A stretch of DNA of 64,000 nt, from assembly GCF_031010175.1 (NCBI RefSeq), contig NZ_JAUAMB010000004.1, forward strand, positions 1-64,000, read 5' to 3'. The stretch comes from Halomonas sp. SpR1. GTDB taxonomy: Bacteria > Pseudomonadota > Gammaproteobacteria > Pseudomonadales > Halomonadaceae. Of this stretch, positions 55,332 through 62,405 are shown one piece after another; position 1 is the stretch's first letter, and each line of letters begins with the position of its first letter. The translations under genes and the position numbers were made by a program. The notes beneath the pieces are model-generated. The model was not told the origin of the DNA and ran no database searches. It worked only from the letters and a program-made list of their open reading frames with translations.

Positions 55332-55355
55332 CGGTGCGGGAGCCATCCCGCACCG
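55332..55355 (+). promoter_or_regulatory. Intercistronic hairpin between the FDH alpha and beta genes
   Basis: cggtgcggga (55332-55341) and tcccgcaccg (55346-55355) form a perfect 10-base stem with a 4-base loop, ending four bases before the gaggag ribosome site of the beta gene. There is no T run, so it is more likely an mRNA-stability or translation-control element than a terminator. Confidence 0.6.
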
Positions 55356-55371
55356 GCATGAGGAGAACACC

Positions 55372-55986
55372 ATGGCTCAAATGAAATTTATGTGTGACGC
55401 CGAACGCTGCATCGAATGCAACGGCTGCGTCACCGCGTGTAAGAATGCCAACGATGTTGAGTGGGGCATTCAGCGCCGCCGCGTGGTCACGCTCAACGAC
55501 GGTGAAGCGAGTGAAATGTCCATTTCCGTCGCCTGTATGCACTGCGACGACGCGCCGTGTATGGCCGTTTGCCCGACCGACTGCTTCTACAAAACCGATG
55601 ACGGCATCGTGCTGCACGACAAAGACCTCTGCATCGGCTGCGGCTACTGCCTCTACGCCTGCCCGTTTGGCGCTCCGCAGTTTCCCCAGCAGGATGCGTT
55701 CGGTGAGCGCGGCAAGATGGACAAATGCACCTTCTGCGCGGGCGGCCCGGCCGAAAGCAAAGAAGAGGAGTACCAGAAGTACGGCTCCAACCGTATCGCC
55801 GAAGGTAAGCTGCCGCTATGTGCCGAGATGTGCTCCACCAAAGCGCTGCTCGCCGGTGATGCCCAAGACGTTGCGGACATCTTCCGCCAGCGCGTCGTCC
55901 ATCGTGGCCACAAAGATGGCGCCTGGTCGAATAACCCACAGGCCAGTGCCGACAACCTAGCCTATGATGCTGCCCATAAAGGGTAA
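55372..55986 (+). CDS. Formate dehydrogenase beta (iron-sulfur) subunit
   Basis: A 204-residue electron-transfer subunit with four 4Fe-4S sites: CIECNGCVTACKNAN, CMHCDDAPCMAVCPTDC, CIGCGYCLYACPFGAPQFP, and a split site CTFC with CAEMC. It moves electrons from the alpha subunit to the cytochrome b subunit. There is no signal peptide, so it is probably exported with alpha by the Tat route. It also lacks the C-terminal membrane anchor of E. coli FdnH. Confidence 0.94.
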   Translation: MAQMKFMCDAERCIECNGCVTACKNANDVEWGIQRRRVVTLNDGEASEMSISVACMHCDDAPCMAVCPTDCFYKTDDGIVLHDKDLCIGCGYCLYACPFGAPQFPQQDAFGERGKMDKCTFCAGGPAESKEEEYQKYGSNRIAEGKLPLCAEMCSTKALLAGDAQDVADIFRQRVVHRGHKDGAWSNNPQASADNLAYDAAHKG

Positions 55987-55997
55987 GGAGGCGTGTC

Positions 55998-57095
55998 ATG
56001 AACCTGTTGACTGCACAGGCGCCCGGTGGGGCGCCGTATTCAGGTAAAGGGCTCGCCCTGATTTGGCGCTTTATGCTGGTGGCGCTTGCTCTAGTGCTAA
56101 GCCTCGGCTTCACACAAGTGGCTGTTGCGCAGGCGGATCCTGATCGCGAAATGACCACTGCTGCCCCCGGCATTACCGCTGACCAGTGGCGCCAGGTACG
56201 CAGTGGAGAGACCGGGCCTAACTACCGTGATTCACGTGCTGATAGTAACTACAGCCTGATCAATGCAAGCGGTGAAACCTGGCGGCAGATTCGCAACCGC
56301 TGGGTGTCGCCGTTTGGTTTGATTGCGGTATTTGGCATGGCGGCGCTGATCGCGCTGTTCTACTTCATCGTTGGGCGTAAGGAGCTTGAGGCGCCGCGTA
56401 CCGGTCGCCTGCTCTTGCGTTGGACGCTAATGAAACGTGCGCTGCACTGGACGGTAGCGACGCTATTTATCGTTCTGGCGCTGACCGGGATGACACTGCT
56501 ATTTGGCAAGTTTGTGTTCCGCCCACTGTTTGGCGATGGGGTTTGGGCTTGGATGATTGCGGCCACAAAAGTGCTGCATAACTACCTGGGGCCGATCTTT
56601 GGTGTCTTGCTGGTCATACTGCTAGTGAGTTTGATCAAAGAAAATATTCCCAAAAAGCACGACTGGGTGTGGTTTAAGAAGGGCGGCGGCATGATTGGTA
56701 AAAAGCATGTCGACGCGGGTTTTGCCAACGGTGGTGAGAAAGCCTGGTACTGGATACTGGCGACGGTCGGTATTCTCGTGGTTGCCAGTGGCTTTGTACT
56801 CGACTTCCCCAACTTCGACCAGAGCCGTGACACCATGCAGTGGGCGAATATTATCCACGCAGTGGGTGCACTGGGCCTTACCGCGGTTTCCTTAGGGCAT
56901 ATCTATATCGGCACGCTGGGCACCGAAGGCGCGCTAGAGGGTATGACCACGGGCTACGTGGACGAGACCTGGGCCAAAGAGCATCACAATTTGTGGTACG
57001 AAGAGGTCAAAGACCAAACGCTATCGGAACAAGAAGTGGCGGCTCGCAAATCATCGGGCGGCAGTGCTGATCCGTCCGCGACGCGAACCAGTTGA
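55998..57095 (+). CDS. Formate dehydrogenase gamma subunit (cytochrome b556)
   Basis: A 365-residue membrane cytochrome b anchoring the enzyme and passing electrons to quinone. An N-terminal hydrophobic segment (FMLVALALVLSLGFTQVAVAQA) and a short periplasmic region precede four FdnI-type helices, with haem histidines in MKRALHWTVA, KVLHNYLGPIFG and IIHAVGAL...GHIYIGTLGTEGALEGMTTG. The extra N-terminal part makes it longer than E. coli FdnI. The aaggagg site overlaps the beta gene end. A terminator follows. Confidence 0.92.
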   Translation: MNLLTAQAPGGAPYSGKGLALIWRFMLVALALVLSLGFTQVAVAQADPDREMTTAAPGITADQWRQVRSGETGPNYRDSRADSNYSLINASGETWRQIRNRWVSPFGLIAVFGMAALIALFYFIVGRKELEAPRTGRLLLRWTLMKRALHWTVATLFIVLALTGMTLLFGKFVFRPLFGDGVWAWMIAATKVLHNYLGPIFGVLLVILLVSLIKENIPKKHDWVWFKKGGGMIGKKHVDAGFANGGEKAWYWILATVGILVVASGFVLDFPNFDQSRDTMQWANIIHAVGALGLTAVSLGHIYIGTLGTEGALEGMTTGYVDETWAKEHHNLWYEEVKDQTLSEQEVAARKSSGGSADPSATRTS

Positions 57096-57115
57096 TACGT
57101 TCGTAATGGTCGCGA

Positions 57116-57143
57116 AGACACCGCCTTTTGGCGGTGTCTTTTG
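57116..57143 (+). terminator. Terminator of the formate dehydrogenase operon
   Basis: agacaccgcc (57116-57125) pairs perfectly with ggcggtgtct (57130-57139) around tttt, followed by ttt. It separates the FDH operon from the DUF1244-moaB-moeA unit. Confidence 0.9.
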
Positions 57144-57198
57144 TTATGCTTCACCTTAAATTACTCAATAACCAAACGTCATTTATGAGAGGAAGGTT

Positions 57199-57531
57199 AT
57201 GTCAGCGTTTGATGATTTAGACCCAGCTACGCGCACCGAGCTTGAAGCCGCCGCGTTTCGGCGCCTGCTACAGCATCTGGACGACAACAAAGATGTCCAG
57301 AATATCGACCTGATGATTCTGGCGGACTTTTGCCGCAACTGCTTATCCAAATGGCTGGTCAGTGCCGCGGAAGCGCGGGATGAAAGCCTCAACTACGAAG
57401 AGGCCCGAGAGTACGTTTACGGTATGCCGTACAGCGAATGGAAGGAGCTTTATCAGCCCCCCGCCACGCCGGAGCAGATGGCCGCTTGGGAAGCTCACCA
57501 CGCTAAAAAGAAAGCGGCCAAAAAGGGGTGA
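57199..57531 (+). CDS. DUF1244 protein
   Basis: A 110-residue small protein with the family core FRRLLQHLDDNKDVQNIDLMILADFCRNCLSKWL and YVYGMPYSEWKELYQ. The conserved CRNC cysteines suggest metal or thiol chemistry, but no function is established. The Lys-rich tail ends in the moaB start region; the genes nearly overlap. It begins a unit of DUF1244, moaB and a second moeA after the FDH terminator. Confidence 0.88.
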   Translation: MSAFDDLDPATRTELEAAAFRRLLQHLDDNKDVQNIDLMILADFCRNCLSKWLVSAAEARDESLNYEEAREYVYGMPYSEWKELYQPPATPEQMAAWEAHHAKKKAAKKG

Positions 57532-57536
57532 TATCG

Positions 57537-58058
57537 ATGAGTGAGCCAATGGTGCCCCTCAACATAGCTGTCCTCACGGTCTCCGATACCCGCACTGAAG
57601 AGACGGATCGCAGTGGCCAAGCATTAGTCGAGCGCTTGACCAGCGCTGGGCACACGCTGGTTGAAAAGCGCATCGTGCCAGATGATGTCTATCGCATTCG
57701 TGCGGTGGTAGCCAACTGGATCGCCGATACGGATGTGCAGGTGGTTATTACCACCGGCGGCACTGGCTTTACTGGCCGCGACTCCACGCCTGAAGCTATT
57801 GCTGTGCTGCTGGATAAGCGCATCGAAGGCTTTGGCGAACGCTTTCGCCAGCTAAGCGGTGAAGAGATCGGCAGCTCGACCATTCAAAGCCGCTGCCTTG
57901 GCGGCCTAGCCAACGCCACGGTAGTGTTCTGCCTGCCAGGCTCAACAGGCGCCTGCCGCACCGGCTGGGACGGCATTCTGGCCGAGCAGTTGGATAGCCG
58001 CCACAAACCCTGCAACTTCGCCAACCTGGTCATCCCAGGCCGGGGGCAGCATGGTTGA
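57537..58058 (+). CDS. moaB: Molybdenum cofactor biosynthesis protein B
   Basis: A 173-residue MoaB/Mog-fold protein that binds or adenylylates molybdopterin. The family core is [20 protein letters not shown], then [23 protein letters not shown] and [20 protein letters not shown]. The ATG at 57537 behind GGGGTGAT is favoured. It overlaps the following moeA start by eight bases, so the pair is translationally coupled. Confidence 0.94.
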   Translation: MSEPMVPLNIAVLTVSDTRTEETDRSGQALVERLTSAGHTLVEKRIVPDDVYRIRAVVANWIADTDVQVVITTGGTGFTGRDSTPEAIAVLLDKRIEGFGERFRQLSGEEIGSSTIQSRCLGGLANATVVFCLPGSTGACRTGWDGILAEQLDSRHKPCNFANLVIPGRGQHG

Positions 58059-59256
58059 TTTGCAGCCGATATCAGCCGCGCTTGAGGCGCTGCTGGCCGA
58101 CGTAAACCCAGTAAGTGCAGAGAGCGTTCCGCTGGCAGCCGCTGCTGGGCGTGTGTTGGCCGAAGCCGTCACTGCCCAGTTGGATGTACCGCCGTTCGAT
58201 AACAGCGCGATGGACGGCTACGCCTTGCGCGCCTCTGATGCCGGTCAGTGGCTGCCGGTAAGCCAGCGTATTGCTGCGGGCACTCCTGCTGTTTCGCTTG
58301 CGCCCGGTAGCTGCGCGCGTATTTTTACCGGCGGCGAGATTCCGCCCGGCGCCGACTGCGTAGTCATGCAGGAGCGGGTAGAAGTTGACGGTGAACAAGC
58401 GCTGTTACCTGCCGATATTCCGGCAGGGGACAATGTCCGCCGTCAGGGGCGCGACGTGAAGAGCGGCTCTGTGCTGCTCGAAGCTGGGGAACGGCTCGAA
58501 GCCGCAGCCCTTGGACACTTGGCAGGCCAGGGGATTACCCAGGTTAGCGTGCGCCGTCGGCCTCGGGTAGCGCTGCTCTCCACGGGTGATGAGATCATCG
58601 ATCCGGGCACGCCGTTAAAACCGGGGCAGCTCTACAACTCCAACCGACCAATGCTTAAACGGCTGCTAGAGAACTTTGGCGCCGACGTGGTGAGCACCAT
58701 TAGCGTACCGGATGATTACGACCGCACGGTGGCACTGTTAACGGCAGCCGCGGCTGAGGCGGATTTAGTGGTGACCACCGGCGGCGTGAGCGTCGGCGAA
58801 GAGGATCATGTCAAAGCCGCGCTGGAAGCGATTGGCCAGCTCGATATGTGGAAGTTGGCGATCCGTCCTGGTAAGCCGCTAGCGCTGGGCCGTCTGCCTC
58901 GCGATGATGGCAGCCAGGCGCGGTTTGTGGGCTTGCCCGGCAATCCGGTCTCGGGGTTTGTCGGTGCTTGGCTGTTTTTACGCCCCTTGCTGGGCGCAAT
59001 GCTTGGCTGTCCGGTTTTAAAAACATTGCCCACGCTTACTGCCCACGCTGGGTTTGCCACCTCCACCGGGCCCCGGGAACACTATATGCGTGTAACGCTC
59101 CAATTCACGCCCAACGGAGTGACGGCAACGGCTTTTGATGACCAGAATTCCGGCGTGCTCTCCTCCTGTATCAACGCCGACGCTTTTGCGGTGATTCCGG
59201 CCAATAGCGAAATTGTCGAAGGCGATAAAATCAGCTGTTTATGGTTGGCTGGCTAA
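58051..59256 (+). CDS. moeA: Molybdopterin molybdenumtransferase MoeA (second copy)
   Basis: A 401-residue second MoeA. Family segments: PPFDNSAMDGYALRASDAG, RIFTGGEIPPGADCVVMQE, LLSTGDEIIDPGTPLKPGQLYNSNR, LVVTTGGVSVGEEDHVKAAL and [19 protein letters not shown]. It is closer to E. coli MoeA in style than the copy at 45.6-46.9 kb, whose operon also carries fdhD. The two copies might divide general and FDH-linked cofactor synthesis, or Mo and W. The gene is convergent with the chemosensory cluster, 19 bases away. Confidence 0.94.
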   Translation: MVDLQPISAALEALLADVNPVSAESVPLAAAAGRVLAEAVTAQLDVPPFDNSAMDGYALRASDAGQWLPVSQRIAAGTPAVSLAPGSCARIFTGGEIPPGADCVVMQERVEVDGEQALLPADIPAGDNVRRQGRDVKSGSVLLEAGERLEAAALGHLAGQGITQVSVRRRPRVALLSTGDEIIDPGTPLKPGQLYNSNRPMLKRLLENFGADVVSTISVPDDYDRTVALLTAAAAEADLVVTTGGVSVGEEDHVKAALEAIGQLDMWKLAIRPGKPLALGRLPRDDGSQARFVGLPGNPVSGFVGAWLFLRPLLGAMLGCPVLKTLPTLTAHAGFATSTGPREHYMRVTLQFTPNGVTATAFDDQNSGVLSSCINADAFAVIPANSEIVEGDKISCLWLAG

Positions 59257-59275
59257 GAGCAGGCGCTGGAGAAAG

Positions 59276-59683
59276 TTAAGGGCTAAGCTTGCGCGCGTCG
59301 AGTAGCAGCACTAGCTGCTGTTGGTCGAAGGTGAAGCCGCAGAGTGCGGTTGAAAAACGTCGGGGAAACAGCAATTTAGGCAGCGGGTAAAGTGTGTTAG
59401 CCGGCAGTTGCTGAAGCGTAAAATCACCGCTTACGCCCAGTTGCCAAGTGCCGCCGTTGTCACTGACTGTTTGAGCGTCGCGCAGAGTGAGCCAACGACT
59501 AGGCGGGGACTCAGGGTCGCTACCGGCGTAGAGCAGCGATTGAGCATTGGCCGTGCGCAATGCCGTAGGGTGATCGGTCATGGCGAGCACATGGCGTGCT
59601 TCCAGAGCAGCACGGTAAGGCCCGACGTGAAACAGTACCAGGGCAACCTGGGCTTGTTCATGCGGGTCGCGATGTTGGGGCAC
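59276..59683 (-). CDS. CheW-like domain protein (short)
   Basis: A 135-residue protein with a CheW-like fold suggested by VALVLFHVGPYRAALEARHVLAMTDHP at the N-terminus and LCGFTFDQQQLVLLLDARKL at the C-terminus. The start is a GTG at 59683, one base after the preceding cheW stop (TAAGGTG). An in-frame upstream reading of 70 residues is only the shadow of that cheW gene. It ends the chemosensory cluster. The fold assignment is weaker than for its neighbour. Confidence 0.65.
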   Translation of the reverse strand: MPQHRDPHEQAQVALVLFHVGPYRAALEARHVLAMTDHPTALRTANAQSLLYAGSDPESPPSRWLTLRDAQTVSDNGGTWQLGVSGDFTLQQLPANTLYPLPKLLFPRRFSTALCGFTFDQQQLVLLLDARKLSP

Positions 59684-59684
59684 C

Positions 59685-60245
59685 TTACCCCAGCCCCTGT
59701 TGGTAGGCGTCGAACAGCGCCTCTGGATCAAGCAGGGCAAGCGCCTGGCGCTCATCCATCTGCCACAGCGCGCTGACATAAGGGCGCAACGTGCCGGGCA
59801 GCGTTTCGGGGGGAGCTTGCAGCATGCTCTGGGCGACCTCGCAGACATCGTCAAGCTGCTCGATACGTACGCCGCTCGTAATTCCCGCAGCACGAACTAA
59901 TAATATCATCCCCTTGGAAGCGCCTTCCGGTGAAGGTAAACCCAGGAGATGGTGCAGGCTAATGACGGACTCGATTTTACCGCGTAAGTGAAGCACACCT
60001 TCGGTAGAGTTGGGGAGCCCGGGGACGTAATAGACGGGCTGATCACTGGGTAGAATTTCACTCACCGCGCTGCCGGGCAGCGCAAAACGTTGACCATTGA
60101 GCCGGAAGAGCACTAGCTGCTGGGTGGGCTCATCGACATCGACGACTGTCTCCGTATCGCCGTGGGTTGCTAATGCCTCTTCCAAGGTCTGAGTGGCGAA
60201 CGGCGGGTCATTCGCTGGGTTGTCCCGGGGGTATTCAGCGCTCAT
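59685..60245 (-). CDS. CheW-domain scaffold protein
   Basis: A 186-residue protein. After about 45 variable acidic residues a CheW domain follows: QLVLFRLNGQRFALPGSAVSEILPS, VPGLPNSTEGVLHLRGKIESVISLHHLLGL and RIEQLDDVCEVAQSML. CheW couples receptors to a CheA kinase. It overlaps the end of the Hpt-REC-REC-GGDEF gene by 11 bases and belongs to a system separate from the main chemotaxis operon, which is not in the window. Confidence 0.9.
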   Translation of the reverse strand: MSAEYPRDNPANDPPFATQTLEEALATHGDTETVVDVDEPTQQLVLFRLNGQRFALPGSAVSEILPSDQPVYYVPGLPNSTEGVLHLRGKIESVISLHHLLGLPSPEGASKGMILLVRAAGITSGVRIEQLDDVCEVAQSMLQAPPETLPGTLRPYVSALWQMDERQALALLDPEALFDAYQQGLG

Positions 60246-61914
60246 CGGCTAACTCCGTCGATATCACTACTTGATTGCGCCCTTGGTTTTTGGCGCGGTA
60301 GAGCGCTTGGTCGGCGCTTAAACGCAGCGACTCGGTGGAGGGCAGTGCGGGGAAACTGCTGATACCCACGCTGAAAGTGCAGCGAAAGCGGACGTCACCG
60401 GCGTGAAAGTCAACCAGCGCAAAATCCTCGCGCAGGCTATTGATTAACGTGGCCGCTTTTTCGGCATTAATGCCTTTCAGCAGCACGACAAACTCTTCAC
60501 CGCCATAGCGGCCAATAATATCGGAAAGCCGCAGACGGCTTTTGAGCAGCCTTGCCAAGGTAATGATCACCTGATCACCCGCCAAGTGACCGTGGGTGTC
60601 GTTAACCTCTTTAAAGTGATCGATATCGATCATCGCCATGGCATGCTGGCTATTATCACGGTGGGCCTGAGCGAGGGTTTTATTGATCAGCTCGGTGGTG
60701 GTGCTGTGGTTATACAGCCCGGTCATGCTGTCGCGGGTCATCAATGAGCGCAGCAGGCGCAGGCGTTCGGCGCGCAGACGCACGGCAGAGACGAGCTCTT
60801 CAGGCTGCACGGGTTTGGTAAGAAAAGCTTCAACGCCTGCAGACATGGCGGTAATCTGCTTTTGACTGTCGGTTTCACTGGAGAGATAGATAATCGGTAG
60901 CCCCAGGTATTCCGGCTGTTGACGAATAATCGTCGCCAGCTCTTCCCCCGAACACACCGGCATATACACATCGACCAGCACTAAATCGGGGCTAAAGCGC
61001 TCCATTGCCGTGAGCGCATCGGCGGGATGATGCACTTGGTGAACACTCATACCGCCCTCTTCAAGCAGCAAAGCGTGGTAGGCAGCCGCTTCGGGCTCAT
61101 CATCCACCACTAACACCTTCAACGGCTCTTCCACCGCAGGTGCAGTGAGTTCATCCACGGCTAACATCAGATCCAGCGGTTTTACCGGCTTGGTGAAGTA
61201 ACCACCGCAGCCTGCACGCACGGCACTTAGGCGCGAGTGAAAATCGCTGTGGGCCGATAAGACGATGGCGGGTAGCGCTTGACCGGTCAACTTGTTCAAG
61301 CTGGTCAGGGTTTCAGTCCCGGCGGTTTGGCCCTGGGGGAACCGCACATCCATGATCACCGCATCAGGGCGACGAGTAAGCACGGTGTTAAAGAATGTCT
61401 CAGTATCGATGAACTGAACGACTTCATGACCAAAGCAGCGCAAGTGATGGATCAACTGATCGACCTGCTCGGGCTCATCGTCGCACAGGTAAATTAACCG
61501 CTGGCGCTTATTACGCAGCGGCTCCACTTGGCTGGTAAGCTCGAAGCTGTTGACGGCTGCTAGCGCTTGCTGTTGGCCGTGATGGGAGCGTAGGTGCTGC
61601 TGTTCGCGACCCAGATGGAGCAGCAGTTGGCTGATAAACGTATCGATATCGTCACGGGCGGGGGAGGCGTTGAGCGCCTCCTCCGCTTGATCCGCCAGCA
61701 GGGCAAGCCGCTCAAATCCCAGCGACCTCCCGGTTCCTTTCAAACTATGAAAGAAGCGGTGCAGCTCCGGTGCGAGTCGCGCCTGTTCTTCGCTCGTCGT
61801 ACGGCTTTGCTGCCACAGCTCGGCGGTTTGCGCTAAGCGGGACGGAAGCTGCTCAATAAAACGCTCACGTAGCTGATTTAGCTTATCGTGTAGCGTAGGG
61901 GCGGGCTTAGACAT
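60235..61914 (-). CDS. Hpt-REC-REC-GGDEF response regulator (diguanylate cyclase output)
   Basis: A 559-residue multi-domain protein. A histidine phosphotransfer domain at the N-terminus carries His56 in FFHSLKGTGRSLGF. Two receiver domains follow, with AVIMDVRFPQG and LVLVDVYMPVCSGEEL phospho-acceptor aspartates. A GGDEF domain ends the protein with active site GGEEF (471-475) and a preserved I-site RLSD (462-465). Phosphorylation from the adjacent CheA should switch its cyclase activity, as in Wsp-like or PleD-like systems. The ATG at 61914 follows a GTAGGTAG site; a TTG just before it is not used. Confidence 0.92.
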   Translation of the reverse strand: MSKPAPTLHDKLNQLRERFIEQLPSRLAQTAELWQQSRTTSEEQARLAPELHRFFHSLKGTGRSLGFERLALLADQAEEALNASPARDDIDTFISQLLLHLGREQQHLRSHHGQQQALAAVNSFELTSQVEPLRNKRQRLIYLCDDEPEQVDQLIHHLRCFGHEVVQFIDTETFFNTVLTRRPDAVIMDVRFPQGQTAGTETLTSLNKLTGQALPAIVLSAHSDFHSRLSAVRAGCGGYFTKPVKPLDLMLAVDELTAPAVEEPLKVLVVDDEPEAAAYHALLLEEGGMSVHQVHHPADALTAMERFSPDLVLVDVYMPVCSGEELATIIRQQPEYLGLPIIYLSSETDSQKQITAMSAGVEAFLTKPVQPEELVSAVRLRAERLRLLRSLMTRDSMTGLYNHSTTTELINKTLAQAHRDNSQHAMAMIDIDHFKEVNDTHGHLAGDQVIITLARLLKSRLRLSDIIGRYGGEEFVVLLKGINAEKAATLINSLREDFALVDFHAGDVRFRCTFSVGISSFPALPSTESLRLSADQALYRAKNQGRNQVVISTELADER

Positions 61915-61988
61915 CAAACTACCTACGTAAGTGATCGAAAGCGGCGATCCATTCCATTATTAATCCATTCCATCACATCCAGTGTTGC

Positions 61989-62351
61989 TTAGCCGTTGAG
62001 TGCCAGTGCCTGTTTCACGGTGGTTTCCAGGTTATCAGCCAGTTCGGCATCTTTACGCAAACAGGCGTTCAGGCCTGGGGTCTGCCGTAGCGTTGCATCC
62101 GGGGTGTCGCCGGTGAGTAAAATGAACGGCAGATGATTATCCTGTTCGCGCAACATCTCTAACAGCGCTAATCCGCTGACAAGAGGCATATGCATATCGC
62201 TGACGATCAGTTTGATATCGCTATGCGCGTCTAACTGCTCGACGGCCTCCATGGCATCAAAGGCCAGTAAGGTGCTATGGCCCTGAGACTCAAGCAGTGC
62301 CGCCGTCATTTCTCCGGCAAGCGGATCGTCGTCTACGACCAGGATATGCAT
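61989..62351 (-). CDS. Single-domain response regulator (CheY-like)
   Basis: A 120-residue receiver domain. HILVVDDDPLAGEMTAALL supplies the acidic pocket, the phospho-acceptor aspartate is in LIVSDMHMPLVSG, the conserved threonine in FILLTGDTPD, and a lysine in CLRKDAEL. With no output domain, it may serve as a phosphate sink or as a shuttle between the CheA-REC hybrid and the Hpt-REC-REC-GGDEF protein. It lies between those genes in the same direction. Confidence 0.92.
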   Translation of the reverse strand: MHILVVDDDPLAGEMTAALLESQGHSTLLAFDAMEAVEQLDAHSDIKLIVSDMHMPLVSGLALLEMLREQDNHLPFILLTGDTPDATLRQTPGLNACLRKDAELADNLETTVKQALALNG

Positions 62352-62405
62352 TCCATGACCTCATGGTTGGTGTGGCATTAATGGTGGTGTCAGTAACGCT
62401 CACCG

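Noticed and set aside
55394-55960. 188-codon open frame on the plus strand inside the FDH beta gene
   Set aside because: It is out of frame with a gene that has four intact 4Fe-4S motifs; the translated product is low-complexity Ala/Arg/Thr-rich and fits no family.
55493-56173. 226-codon open frame on the minus strand across the FDH beta and gamma genes
   Set aside because: It is antisense to two well-supported genes, has Arg/Ser-rich composition, and no ribosome site or family features were seen.
59684-59893. N-terminal extension of the short CheW-like gene
   Set aside because: The extension lies on the same bases as the end of the preceding cheW gene in another frame. It is unlike CheW, and a GTG just after the cheW stop is the better start.
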